From Alteribacillus iranensis (GTDB lineage Bacteria > Bacillota > Bacilli > Bacillales > Marinococcaceae), in assembly GCF_900113025.1 (NCBI RefSeq), contig NZ_FONT01000002.1, positions 565,878-629,877 on the forward strand: DNA of 64,000 nt. The letters run 5' to 3'. How positions within the stretch are numbered: the stretch's first letter is position 1; every line of letters begins with the position of its first letter. Position numbers and translations under genes: made by a program. This document shows, piece by piece, positions 1 through 9,753 of this stretch. A model generated the notes under the pieces. It was not told the origin of the DNA and ran no database searches. It was given only the letters and a program-made list of their open reading frames with translations.

Positions 1-428
1 AGAAACTTCCGTTTACTATTACAAATTGAACTTGGATTTCTTCTTCATCTTCTTCCACAAATACAATTCCCTCGTATTCTTCATTAGCATACAAGATAGA
101 ATCTTCTACTTCTACTATTGCTTCCCCTAGACCATTTAATGATTCAAATTTCGCTCTATACTCTTCCAGATAATACGTAACTTCTTTCCCCTCTTCTTTT
201 TTATTCAGTCTGTATGAGACCCTTTCCTTGCATGCTACTATCAGGTACTAAGAAGGTCATAAATTTGTCTCCAGATGAATTCTCAAAATCAATATTATAG
301 GTGGAATCCTCATTAACTTCAGTAAAACCAGAAGCTTCCGCTATTGCTTGGACTTCCTCTGTTATCATTCCAAAGTCATATGCTGTAAAAAATTCATTCA
401 CTACATCACTATTCTCGCCTTATACCTT
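1..428 (-). pseudogene. Frameshifted, truncated ORF fragment of unknown function
   Basis: A GTG-started frame at 401 runs about 66 codons and stops at 201. The protein-like sequence then continues in the next frame to the window edge (VSYRLNKKEEGKEV...). Removing one base from the GGG run at about 220-222 would join the two frames. The product is acidic and soluble-looking and I do not recognise a family. Upstream, the open frame runs directly into the group II intron-like repeat at 409-512, so the 5' end appears lost. It could be a recent pseudogene or, less likely, a sequencing error at the G run. Confidence 0.5.
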
Positions 429-512
429 CTATATCTATTCAGGTTTTCGAACGAGCCTCCACCATACGAGCTGTTTTCAGCGCATACGGCGGTCTGTTAG
501 CATTCTTCTCTT
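409..512 (-). repeat. Copy A of a ~105-bp group II intron 3'-end-like repeat
   Basis: On the minus strand this reads CGCCGTATGCGC, TGAAAA, then CTCGTATGGTGG, and ends in GGCGAGAATAGTG. It is a diverged copy of the element at 1108-1216. The order resembles bacterial group II intron domain V (CCGTATGCG, GAAA loop, CGTACGG) followed by a domain VI-like segment. Its upper stem pairs less well than in copy B, so it looks more decayed. Confidence 0.5.
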
Positions 513-598
513 TTCTTGCTTCCCTTTTTTGTATATTGGTGAACCTAATAAATTTCCTGAAGAGAAAACGCACAGGGTATTGCTATAATAAATAGAAA

Positions 599-1107
599 CT
601 ATTGCTTAACCATGTCCAAGTCATAGCTATAATTAGATTCACCATTAGAATAATGCGTTGTTGCTCTAACTTTTTCAATATCGGAACTTTGAAGACCATC
701 TGGAATAGGAGCCGTTATTTTTAGTGAACTATCCCCATAATTGACTGCTAAATGTCCTTCATAAATGTTACTGAAATATTCATTTTCTTGCTCTTCCCAC
801 ATATCCGTTTGAGTATAGTCTTCAATAGACCCTGTAACAGTTGATGAGTTAGGAGCCTTAATATTTATTGTAGCTAATTCATAGTCTTTTTCTGCAGTTA
901 TTATTCTCACACCCCAAAAATATTCCAGTCTATTTTCCCTCAGCTCTCCATGATTAAAAACCAACTGATTGGATAATCCCCGAAGGTCAACCCGATAACT
1001 AAGTGTTCGAGAAGAGTTGTTAATTTCAAATGTTCCTTCTATGGAATCGGCGAACTCTGGTAATTGGGTATCTTCATCTTTTGAAAACGTGTAAACTTCA
1101 TCTGATT
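599..1107 (-). pseudogene. 5'-truncated ORF of unknown function
   Basis: The open frame runs from the 3' border of the intron-like repeat (in-frame residues GENSVESDEVYTFSKDED) to a stop at 599 after SYDLDMVKQ, about 169 codons. The shorter ORF starting at 964 lies inside it. The sequence is acidic, beta-rich and without a membrane segment; I do not recognise the family. There is no ribosome binding site and no start before the repeat, so this looks like the 3' exon of a gene whose 5' part is missing. The reading frame leaving the repeat (G-E-N-S) is the same as in the fragment at 1-428. Confidence 0.5.
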
Positions 1108-2009
1108 CAACACTATTCTCGCCTCGTGCCTTCTTTATATATTCAAGCCTTCAGCGAGCCTCCACCATACGGGCGGCTTTCACCGCATACGGCGATCTGT
1201 CAGCATTGTTCTCTTAAATATCTTCTCCAAGTCGCTAACTTTATTATTTATTCTAAATACACTTTACACCTGTCGAACGTAGTAGCTTTGTTATTCAATA
1301 TCTTAGGCTTGTAGGAATTAGGATGGTGTTCCTATACGCTCATTAATGCTGTTCCCGTACCTTACTACTAACAAAAGTTCGTTCTATCTCTTCATTGTTC
1401 CAAAGCGTAGCATTGTATAAAATAGCAGTTGTGCTACAAAGTTACGTGATGAATGGATTTTACCTAATAAAAAAGCATACTCTACTAGCAAAAAGAAGAA
1501 AAAAATGCGCCTTCCACTCCCACCGAGAAGAAAGCGCATAAGAAGTTATAGAGAAAGCCAATTGTAAGAGAAAAAGCACTGACCGGGTTCCTTCGCTCGG
1601 CTAGTTTTATCCTCTTGCCTCATTACTGCGGCAATACAAACGGCTAACGTTCATCACTACTATGAACCCGCTGCCACTTTGTAAGCGTCTCTGGTGCCAA
1701 CTCACCTCATCTTACAAAGCTTCATACGTTCCGCTAGGTCTGTCCCTTGTTTTGATGACCGTAGGCTCCCACTATCCAGGTATGAGAACGACTGGTTTAA
1801 CAGCCTGAATTGTGCCAATCGCCGGTATGGTATTACACCCATACGGATACATCCTAACCTGCTAGCATTTACTCTTAGCATGCACCACCTCATCCTGCCT
1901 ACATGGGTTCGTCTGCCTAGCCATCTTTTAAGGAGCCCCACCTTGCTTTGGCAAGTACGACTTCACCTGACTTCGCCCCTCCCGAGAGTCAGCTCGTCAC
2001 TGGACGCAG
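1108..2009 (-). mobile_element. ORF-less group II intron relic
   Basis: On the minus strand the segment begins near 2009 with CTGCGTCCAG, one mismatch from the usual GTGCG intron start. It continues with domain I-like structured sequence to about 1560 (for example GGTTCATAGTAGTGATGAACG, the type of sequence found just before intron-encoded proteins). It ends at 1108-1216 with a clear domain V-like hairpin (CCGTATGCGG, TGAAAG, CCGCCCGTATGG). About 350 nt between 1216 and 1560 hold no reverse transcriptase frame, so the maturase is deleted. The exact 5' and 3' ends are approximate. Confidence 0.55.
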
Positions 2010-2083
2010 GAGGAGTAGACTCATGATAATTGGCTGTTATCATGATTAGGAATTTCACCTAATATTCAGAATCTATTAGTTAG

Positions 2084-2133
2084 AAAAAGACCCCATGTGT
2101 AACACATGGATGGATGTGGAAACACATGAGGTC
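2084..2133 (-). terminator. Rho-independent terminator of the S-layer operon
   Basis: An inverted repeat, GACCTCATGTGT paired with ACACATGGGGTC, is followed on the minus strand by TTTTT. It lies about 50 nt after the stop codon of the Ig-like surface protein gene. Confidence 0.75.
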
Positions 2134-2184
2134 TATGATTCCCCTTCTTTCGCTAGATGACTAGCTTATGAAGGAACGTTTCGA

Positions 2185-5100
2185 TTAATTTTTTAAATAG
2201 AAGTTACAACGTAAGTTGATCCACAAAAAAAAAGTTAGTCCTGTAAGGTTACCGGCTGCATCAGTAGTCATTTCTACTGCAGGCTCACCATCTACAGAAA
2301 CGTTATAAGTTGTATTAGCTTCTAGCCCAGTAATTTGTTGATCTCCTGCTGTCCCTAGAGAGTCTGCACCTAACTCTACTTCTGTTGGTGCTACTTCTGT
2401 CACAACATAAGTTGATCCGTTTGTTAGTCCTGTAAGGTTACCGGCTGCATCAGTAGTCATTTCTACTGCAGGCTCACCATCTACAGAAACGTCATAAGTT
2501 GTATTAGCTTCTAGCCCAGTGATTTGTTGATCTCCTGCTGTCCCTAGAGAGTCTGCACCCAACTCTACTACTTCTACTGGTTCTTCAGGTTCGTCATCTT
2601 CCACTGCATCTTCAACAACAAAGTCTACTTCATATTCTCCTTCTAATACGGAACCGTCATAAGACTCTAAGTCTTGATTAACAGTGATAACATTAGAAGA
2701 CTCTTGTAATGTTCCATCCGGTAGAGTAATTATAACAGTTTCATTTCCATTATCACTATTGCCGTCACGGTCATCAACTGAGATGCTAGTACCAGTTGGA
2801 AGGTTAGCCCCATTGAGAGTATATTGTCCAGGGTCAGTAGCATCATTGTCACCAGAAGTTTGGACACCTTCACTAAATGTAATAGTTACAGTATCTTCAC
2901 CTTCTCCATTTATCGCACCTGTCACTTCACCTTCATCTTCACCAGCCGTTTCTCCAATATAGAATGGAGATGCTTCTTCTACAGCTTCAATTGTGAAGTC
3001 TTGTGTTGCAGATGCAACAGTATTACCTACATCATCAGATAGAGAACGAACAACTAAAGTCCAATCTTCGCTACCACCAGCGTTAACAATTGACTGAGGT
3101 GTTCTTTCAGCTTCCTCATCCCAAGAGACAGAGAGTACTTTATCAGCACCATCTTCATCAGCGTAACCATTTACCTCTCCATCAATAGTAACAGTGTTTC
3201 CATCTTCATCTTGTCCGATGAATTGTACAGATGTTGTTGGGACAGATGCGCCCTCATTTGTTCCGCCTTGATCTTGGTTAGGAGTATCTTCAGCATCCTC
3301 TCCAGCAAGTTTGACTGGTTCACTCATTGTTACATGGAAGTTATTCTCATCATCTACACGTTCGATTGACTCGATCGTTGCGCTTGTTGTGTCAGGTGTA
3401 TTTAACGGAGAACCTGGGTAATTGAGATCAAGAACAATCTCCTCATTTGTTTCACCATTAACTACATTTGTTACACTATCTTCATTAATTACAATACGGA
3501 AATCATCGTTATAATAGTTTGTATTATTCTCGGCCGTGTCATACAATACTGTCCAGTCAATTAATAACTCAACTACCTGCTCTGAGTTGTTAACAGGATC
3601 AATTGCAAGTAAAGCACTTAGGTCATTACTTGTCAGTCCAGGGAACTTCTCCGAATCTAATACATTTACATATTCTCCAGCATCATTATCATATACTTGT
3701 AGTTCCATATCTTCAAGTTCAAAACCGCTCACCTGCTTATCGAAACTTACACGGAATTGTTCTGGTGATTCAACATTCACTACCGCGTTAGGTTTTGAAT
3801 CATCAGCGTTGATGGTGAAGTTAAAGTTTTGGGTGGTACCTACGTTGTTGTTATCCGTTCTTGCAGCAAAGTCTTCCGTAGAAGAAACTTGCAGAGAATG
3901 TTCACCTGGTGTGAAGAATCCTGGTCTTGCATCATCACCATCGCCATCTTCATCGTAGCCGTCTTGTAACACAAGTGTTGCTAGATCACGGTTATCAATT
4001 AATGTAGCAGGGTGGAAATCACCGAAGTCAACCGTGAAGTGTTCGCCTACTTCTCCAAATTGACCATCGATTTGGAAGCTAGCATTATCAATAGCCTCAG
4101 AGAATTGAACTTTAAGGGTGTTCATTCCTTCAGCATTTACACCTGTTGCTTCTGGAGCACGGGCATCCGTAACAGTGAATGAAGTGTCAGAGCTTGTTAC
4201 TTCTCCAGCAGCGTTTCTTGTATTTATATCAACATTAACTGAGGCATTGTCAGTTAGAACATCATTGCCGTCAGTTTTTTCCAGAATTACTTCCATAGCT
4301 TGTGTATTTCCGGATACTGGTTTAAGACCTTTTACTGTGAAATCTTTCTCGCCTTGAGTAATGGTGATTGCATCATCGATAAGTTGATGACGAACGTCTT
4401 CCGCATCTAGACCTTCTACTTCGTCAGCAGTAAGGTTGCTTTCCGCAACTCCTCCACCTTCATCTAATCTTTGATAGAGTAACTCACCGTCTGGGTTTGT
4501 TTCCACTAAGTTATTGAGTGCGACTTCATTGTCAAAGTACAGAGTGAAGCGGTCAGCCTGATTAGACTCGCCACCTTCAGCTTTGATATCTATTTCAGGG
4601 TCTGCCTCAAAAGGTATAAATGGAACAGTAGTGCTTCCCACTACTTCACCAATAAGATCCTCATAGTCCCCAGATGCTTCAATGATTTGAGCATCGATTT
4701 TAGCTTCTACTTCTGTATTATAAAATTCAGAAGTCAATTGAACAGTAGCTTGACCATCTTGAATCGTTACACGGTCTTGTGCAAGAGAACCGCGAGTTGT
4801 ATTGAGATCAAGCACTACATCATCTGCATTTTCATCTACTTCCCCAGTGTTTTGGTTAACTAGTTGGAAAGTAACACGAGCGTTATCTGCTCCATTAGCA
4901 ACCAAGGATTCTTTATTAACACTGATCTCTAAATCCCAAATATCAGCAACTGCTGGGGTAGTAAAGGAATCTGTTACAGTTTCAACAGTTTCACCGTTTA
5001 CAAGAATATCACTAATCGTAACATTGTATTCCGTTTCGTAGTCTAAACCGGATACGTCTAAAGTTGCTACAGTCTTGTCTTCATTAAGAGTAGCCGAGTT

Positions 5101-5619
5101 TACAGATGCACCATCAATTGTGAAGTTTTCTGCAGATACAGATTCAACTGCTTCACTGAATGTTACATCAACTGTTGTTTTGTTAATCGCACTTACTGAT
5201 TCTACATTCAAATCAGAGCCTACTATGATCTCACCGTCTTCAATGCTACCTTCTACAGTGTTCACCTGTGTTGGTTCCACTTCTGAGTTTTCTAAGAGTT
5301 GAATCGCTTCTGCAGAGGAAGATTCTTCTCCTAATTCTGCTTTAGCTGCATTATATTCTTGAAGTGAGTACTTGTTACCAGTAGATGATACTACAAAAGA
5401 AGCTGTTGCATTTTCTAGGTATTCAGGTTGATCAAGCTGGATTGCATTGTACTCTTGAAGGTCAAATTGAATATTTTGTCCATCTTTAGTGATGACGACA
5501 TCATCAACACTTACTTGGGCTTCTTGAGCAGAAGCTACTGCTGCGGGTGTGATACCAGCTGCACCAATAATCCCTGCAAGAGCCACTTTCGACATCACGT
5601 TAAACGGCTTTTTGTTCAT
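2185..5619 (-). CDS. Large secreted surface protein with Ig-like repeats, S-layer partner
   Basis: A predicted 1144-residue secreted protein. The ATG (MNKKPFNV) was chosen because AGAGGGGG lies 10 nt upstream. It has an N-terminal signal peptide (Lys-rich start, hydrophobic core, ending VASAQ). The rest is a long, very acidic, Thr/Ser/Val-rich beta protein. Repeated stretches of the form VTFSEAV...NFTIDG and KVQFSEAID...FQIDG resemble bacterial Ig-like or SbsC-like S-layer domains. No SLH motif or LPXTG is visible. It lies 92 nt downstream of the SLH S-layer gene and probably shares its promoter, so a second S-layer or surface-lattice component is likely (inference). The C-terminus carries two 63-residue repeats. 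The second copy leaves frame at a 9-T run, giving an abnormal tail (FFLWINLRCNFYLKN). Confidence 0.8.
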   Translation of the reverse strand: MNKKPFNVMSKVALAGIIGAAGITPAAVASAQEAQVSVDDVVITKDGQNIQFDLQEYNAIQLDQPEYLENATASFVVSSTGNKYSLQEYNAAKAELGEESSSAEAIQLLENSEVEPTQVNTVEGSIEDGEIIVGSDLNVESVSAINKTTVDVTFSEAVESVSAENFTIDGASVNSATLNEDKTVATLDVSGLDYETEYNVTISDILVNGETVETVTDSFTTPAVADIWDLEISVNKESLVANGADNARVTFQLVNQNTGEVDENADDVVLDLNTTRGSLAQDRVTIQDGQATVQLTSEFYNTEVEAKIDAQIIEASGDYEDLIGEVVGSTTVPFIPFEADPEIDIKAEGGESNQADRFTLYFDNEVALNNLVETNPDGELLYQRLDEGGGVAESNLTADEVEGLDAEDVRHQLIDDAITITQGEKDFTVKGLKPVSGNTQAMEVILEKTDGNDVLTDNASVNVDINTRNAAGEVTSSDTSFTVTDARAPEATGVNAEGMNTLKVQFSEAIDNASFQIDGQFGEVGEHFTVDFGDFHPATLIDNRDLATLVLQDGYDEDGDGDDARPGFFTPGEHSLQVSSTEDFAARTDNNNVGTTQNFNFTINADDSKPNAVVNVESPEQFRVSFDKQVSGFELEDMELQVYDNDAGEYVNVLDSEKFPGLTSNDLSALLAIDPVNNSEQVVELLIDWTVLYDTAENNTNYYNDDFRIVINEDSVTNVVNGETNEEIVLDLNYPGSPLNTPDTTSATIESIERVDDENNFHVTMSEPVKLAGEDAEDTPNQDQGGTNEGASVPTTSVQFIGQDEDGNTVTIDGEVNGYADEDGADKVLSVSWDEEAERTPQSIVNAGGSEDWTLVVRSLSDDVGNTVASATQDFTIEAVEEASPFYIGETAGEDEGEVTGAINGEGEDTVTITFSEGVQTSGDNDATDPGQYTLNGANLPTGTSISVDDRDGNSDNGNETVIITLPDGTLQESSNVITVNQDLESYDGSVLEGEYEVDFVVEDAVEDDEPEEPVEVVELGADSLGTAGDQQITGLEANTTYDVSVDGEPAVEMTTDAAGNLTGLTNGSTYVVTEVAPTEVELGADSLGTAGDQQITGLEANTTYNVSVDGEPAVEMTTDAAGNLTGLTFFLWINLRCNFYLKN
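2234..2611 (-). repeat. Two near-identical 189-bp in-frame repeats
   Basis: Two tandem copies of a 189-bp (63-codon) unit lie at the 3' end of the surface protein gene. They encode ELGADSLGTAGDQQITG, EANTTY[DN]VSVDGEPAVEM and TTDAAGNLTGLT. Copy starts are spaced exactly 189 bp apart (2234 and 2423 on the plus strand). The near identity suggests recent duplication or gene conversion. Confidence 0.85.
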
Positions 5620-5659
5620 ACTGTTGTTGCCCCCTCTATTCAAATAGGTGTAATTGGTG

Positions 5660-5690
5660 TAGGGATAAGGGGTTATTCCTTATCCCTGTT
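5660..5690 (-). other. Intergenic hairpin between the two S-layer genes
   Basis: AGGGATAAGG and CCTTATCCCT form a 10-bp perfect stem around a 7-nt loop. It sits between the SLH gene and the downstream surface protein gene with no U tract. It may be an mRNA stabiliser or a processing or attenuation site that sets the ratio of the two products (inference). Confidence 0.5.
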
Positions 5691-5711
5691 ATGATAGTTA
5701 ATCAGTCTAAA

Positions 5712-8700
5712 TTAAGAAGCGTTAAATTCTGCGTTTAGAATATCGTCCTCAGAGTAGCTCGCTGAAACTTCTGTATCTATAATAAAACGCTCCTCATTCA
5801 ATGGGCTTACTGTGAATGAGTAAGTAGTTCCATCTAGTACAAGCTCAAAGTTCTCTGCATCAGCTAGTTCTTCAGGAAGTTCTGAACGAAGAACTGCTAC
5901 AACCCAGTCTCCAGTAATATCACTTTCGAAAACTTGGTATGCTTCTTCGTTGTAATCATTAAGCGATGTCACTGGATCATCTCCTGAAACTGTAAGGTTA
6001 GCTGTAACTTCTTCATCACCTACAGAAGCAGTTATTGTGTAGTCTCCTTCAGCGATACCGTCTTCTACTGTAATTGTAGCAGTTGCGTCAGTAACATCTT
6101 CTTCAACTGTTTCAGTAGCTACGGAACCTACTGCATTTCCTTCTTCGTCAGTGATCTCGAAGTCTACGTCTGCTGTTTCTTCAACGTCTGCCACAGAGTA
6201 AGTAACGTCTACCCCTGTGTCACCTGCAGTTGCTGTTGCATCTTCAAGTGTTACTGTTGGAGCAGTTACGTCTCCTTCATCATCATCGTCACTGCCATCT
6301 ACGTCAGCTCCGATAACGAAGAATTTAGCAAAGCGTCCAGACGTTTCGTCAAGAACAACTGTTACGTCTTCTTCACCGCGAAGATCACGTAGTGCTTCCT
6401 CAGAGATGTCGCTAGAATCAGATACGTCCACTACGGCACCGTCAGAAACGAGTGTGTACACTGTTCCATCAATAGTAACTTCGCGAGTACCAACGTTTAC
6501 TTCGTCGACGTCACCAGTGATAATGCGGCTGTCGTATTGGCTGTCACCAGCAACTTGAATATCTTCAACAAGATTGTCGTTGTTGTCATCAAATTCAAGG
6601 ACAGCTACGTCACCTTTTGCTAGGTCTACGTTTACATCGTTTACTTCATACGTTTCTTCTTCGCCATTTACGTAAGCAGTAACTTCTACTACTTCCTCAT
6701 CTGTGTTACGAAGTACTTGTGTGATTACAGCTTCTTCGTATACAACATCAGAAGTTGTAGTTTCATTGATTACAATAGCGATAGCTTCATCGTCTTCATC
6801 GTAAATAACTGTTGCGTCATCGATGTCAGATCCGCTGTAGTTATCCCAAGTAGTAACTGTGATGTCATCAGCGTCGAATCCGTCGGTAGCATCAAATACT
6901 ACTGTGTTATTGTTAATTCTTTTCGCGCCAGATACAGCATGGAAGTAAGTGTCTCCTGGCTCAAGAACTTCGTTATCTGCAAGAACGTCGGTACCTTCAT
7001 CTGTGTTGTTTGCAGTGAAGAATTCGAGTTCCTCAAGATCCCCGTCATCATCGAGGTGAAGTTGAACGAGTTGACCTTCTGCAAGGTACTCTGCTTCAAT
7101 TGTTACTTCTTCCCCGTCTCCAGAAACAAGCACAATGTTGTCTCCGTCAACTGTTGGATCCCACTCATCTGCATCACGATCGTCTGCGTCATCGATATCA
7201 TAGTCAACACCGTTCACAGTGATAGTGTCCAGATTAGTTAGTTGAATTTCAAATAATCTCTCTTCATCGTCAGAAGTCACAGCTTCAATTTGAGCCAAGT
7301 CATTACCAAAGTTAGAATCAAATTTCACATCTGCCGTGAGAACGGATGGCTTCGTGTTGCTTTCAACGTCCGCAAGGTCACCGTCAATATAAACGAGGTT
7401 TCCAGCGCGGTCTAAGTGAAGAACAACTTCACCTGCAGCTTGAAGCTCTTCTGCTGCATCGCTATCGATGTATTCTGTTTCTCCTTCATCGTTGAGGTAA
7501 ACAGCTCCACCTTCATAATCTACTTGGAAGTCCTCGATGTCTGCGGAATCGTAATTGAAGTCATATACTTCTCCGTCTACTCTGATGGAATCGCTATATA
7601 CTGTGTCGATTTCACCTTGTACTTCATTGTTGTAAACTTCTGCGAAACCGTCATCTCCGTTCGCATCAGCGTTGAAGAATAGTACGTCTCCTTCTTCAAG
7701 GTCGTCTAGATCGATGACTTCTCCGTCTTTGACGATTGTTGCATCTTTCGCATCAAATGCTCCGCCAGTTCCTTCACCCTCGTAACCGATAACTTCGTTG
7801 TCTTCCACACGGTCTACTACGAGGAAGTTGGAAAGGTTATAAGCACTGATGTAAGCAACGTCACCGGAATCATCATAGCCGACTTTTGCAAAGTTAAATT
7901 TACGGTCAACGTAATTCTCAATGTTTTCCTCTTCTCCATCTACATAGAAGCGGAACTCATCTTCGTCTACGTTATCAAACTGATCATCAGAAATGTCGAG
8001 ATCTTCCCCAGTAGTAAGAAGTTCGATTTCATCATCTTCTGTGATTTCGATTGCATCGTAATCAGCTGTTGGATCTTCGATGCTGTAATCGATAAGATCA
8101 TTGTTTTCATCGAACCATACGCTTACTTCTTCACCAAGCAAACGCTGGTAATTAAAGTCTTCAAATTCTTCTGGAACTGTGATCGTTTCTGTGTTTCCAT
8201 CGTCTGTCAGGATAGTGAATTCACTGTCAGCGATGTCGATTTCTACTACACGATGCTGAATGAAGTCAGGGCGTGTGAAGTTATGCTCGAGATCACCAAT
8301 TTGAATGGTGTGCTCTACGAGACGTGGAACTTCGTCTTCAGCGTTTTCACTTGTGTTATCAAAAAGGTGTACTTCTGCAGTCAATCCATCACTGGAAAGT
8401 TCTACGCGCTCTACACCTTTACGCTCACCGCTTGAAGTTTCAAATACGCGTACTTGGGAGCGGTCAATTTCTCCTCTGTATGGAGTAGTGAATTGTACTT
8501 CAAGTACGTGACCATCGTCAGTAAGTGCGTTTACTTCCGCGATGTCAGTAGGCTCTTCAATGCTCATTGCACGATCAAGGAATGCCGCGAACTGTGCACG
8601 AGTTACTGTTTCTTTCGGACGGAACATACCGTCAGCAGTGGAAGTGATGTTGTGCTGAGCAAGGATTTCGATGTTGTCACGGTGACTTTCGTGAGCATCT

Positions 8701-9200
8701 TCAAGGTCAGCTACGTCAGCTTCTACTCCTTCAAGGGGTTCAAGATCAAACGCGCGTACAAGGATTGTAGCCATTTGTGCACGAGTAAGGTCTCTGCTTC
8801 CAGCGAATACAGTGTTGTCTTCGCGACCTTGGATAAGGCCAGCTTCTTTCACTGCTGCTGCGTATGGAGTGTAGTAGCTGTCGTCATTCAAGTCTTCGAA
8901 TGGAGCCTCTGCGTCAGTGTCCAATGGAAGATCGAATGCACGCACCAAGAGCTCTGCTACTTGACCACGAACGATTTCGTTACCTGGGCGGTATGTACCA
9001 TCTGGGTATCCGTTGATGATTCCTTGGGAAGCAAGACGCTCAATGTACTCAGATGCCCAGTAAGCGTCATTTACGTCGCTGAATTGCTCAGCACCTTGCG
9101 CTTCTTGCGTTTGTACTGCTGCTACGCCAGCAGAAGCAACAACCGCTGCGGACAAGGAAGTCGCAAGAAACTTGCGGTAAGACTTTGGTTGGTAAGCCAT
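5712..9200 (-). CDS. SLH-anchored S-layer protein
   Basis: A predicted 1162-residue protein, probably the major S-layer protein. The ATG at MAYQPKSYRKF was chosen because AAAGGAGG lies about 10 nt upstream; the longer frame adds a segment without a signal. The signal peptide ends near AQGA (about residue 37). Three SLH domains follow at about residues 39-215 (FSDVNDAYWASEYI, FEDLNDDSYYTPYA and a third ending in TVTRAQFAAFLDRAM); these bind pyruvylated secondary wall polymer. The remaining about 940 residues are extremely Asp/Glu-rich beta-type sequence with few Lys, as expected for a halophile surface. A consensus sigma-A promoter and a roughly 180-nt leader precede it, consistent with very high expression. 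Confidence 0.9.
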   Translation of the reverse strand: MAYQPKSYRKFLATSLSAAVVASAGVAAVQTQEAQGAEQFSDVNDAYWASEYIERLASQGIINGYPDGTYRPGNEIVRGQVAELLVRAFDLPLDTDAEAPFEDLNDDSYYTPYAAAVKEAGLIQGREDNTVFAGSRDLTRAQMATILVRAFDLEPLEGVEADVADLEDAHESHRDNIEILAQHNITSTADGMFRPKETVTRAQFAAFLDRAMSIEEPTDIAEVNALTDDGHVLEVQFTTPYRGEIDRSQVRVFETSSGERKGVERVELSSDGLTAEVHLFDNTSENAEDEVPRLVEHTIQIGDLEHNFTRPDFIQHRVVEIDIADSEFTILTDDGNTETITVPEEFEDFNYQRLLGEEVSVWFDENNDLIDYSIEDPTADYDAIEITEDDEIELLTTGEDLDISDDQFDNVDEDEFRFYVDGEEENIENYVDRKFNFAKVGYDDSGDVAYISAYNLSNFLVVDRVEDNEVIGYEGEGTGGAFDAKDATIVKDGEVIDLDDLEEGDVLFFNADANGDDGFAEVYNNEVQGEIDTVYSDSIRVDGEVYDFNYDSADIEDFQVDYEGGAVYLNDEGETEYIDSDAAEELQAAGEVVLHLDRAGNLVYIDGDLADVESNTKPSVLTADVKFDSNFGNDLAQIEAVTSDDEERLFEIQLTNLDTITVNGVDYDIDDADDRDADEWDPTVDGDNIVLVSGDGEEVTIEAEYLAEGQLVQLHLDDDGDLEELEFFTANNTDEGTDVLADNEVLEPGDTYFHAVSGAKRINNNTVVFDATDGFDADDITVTTWDNYSGSDIDDATVIYDEDDEAIAIVINETTTSDVVYEEAVITQVLRNTDEEVVEVTAYVNGEEETYEVNDVNVDLAKGDVAVLEFDDNNDNLVEDIQVAGDSQYDSRIITGDVDEVNVGTREVTIDGTVYTLVSDGAVVDVSDSSDISEEALRDLRGEEDVTVVLDETSGRFAKFFVIGADVDGSDDDDEGDVTAPTVTLEDATATAGDTGVDVTYSVADVEETADVDFEITDEEGNAVGSVATETVEEDVTDATATITVEDGIAEGDYTITASVGDEEVTANLTVSGDDPVTSLNDYNEEAYQVFESDITGDWVVAVLRSELPEELADAENFELVLDGTTYSFTVSPLNEERFIIDTEVSASYSEDDILNAEFNAS

Positions 9201-9388
9201 AAATAAATTTCCTCCTTTTTTATGTCGCATTCCTAGTTTCATAGAAATGCATTTTCCTAATGTTAAAAAACGCGTGAATCCTCTCATTCCTCAACGATCG
9301 TAAATCGGGTCATCGGAAAGTCATCGAAAAAAGACAGGCGTTTTTAACCATTAGCTTTTTCCTGTTTTTTCTAAGAAAGGCAAAAAAC

Positions 9389-9417
9389 ATTATACTAACG
9401 GTCTTGTAGGCTGTCAA
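9389..9417 (-). promoter_or_regulatory. Consensus sigma-A promoter of the S-layer operon
   Basis: On the minus strand TTGACA is followed by a 17-nt spacer and TATAAT, a perfect match to the consensus. Transcription would start near 9382 and leave a leader of about 180 nt before the S-layer start codon. The rest of the 9201-9700 gap is AT-rich and I see nothing else in it. Confidence 0.85.
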
Positions 9418-9701
9418 TTAAAATGATAGCGGGCTTGAATGAATAGTAGAATAATTGTGATGATTAGGTAGTTTTGACGAAAGTAGACTTTTACAAGCAT
9501 TCTACAATATTATACGATAAAATACTAGTAATTTTTACAGCCTTTTTACAAAGTTAGTAAGATTATAATGTTAGTGGTTTAATTTCATAACTTCTCCACT
9601 GATTTCCTTCATTTCCCTTCCGTCTACAATTGAAACATATTTTTATTGAATTTGTAAGGCTTTTACTATGTTGTAATGAAAATGATACATTTTTGCAAAA
9701 T

Positions 9702-9744
9702 AAAAACCCAGCCTGTCCCTTATTTACCAAGGGGTGGCTGGGTT
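9702..9744 (-). terminator. Terminator after the lipoprotein gene
   Basis: AACCCAGCC and GGCTGGGTT form a stem followed by TTTTT on the minus strand, just after the stop codon at 9754. Confidence 0.8.
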
Positions 9745-9753
9745 GTAACCAAT

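Noticed and set aside
1694-2026. 110-codon plus ORF
   Set aside because: It is antisense to the domain I-like part of the group II intron relic.
8454-9206. 250-codon ORF antisense to the S-layer gene
   Set aside because: Shadow of the acidic, highly biased S-layer coding sequence; no ribosome binding site.
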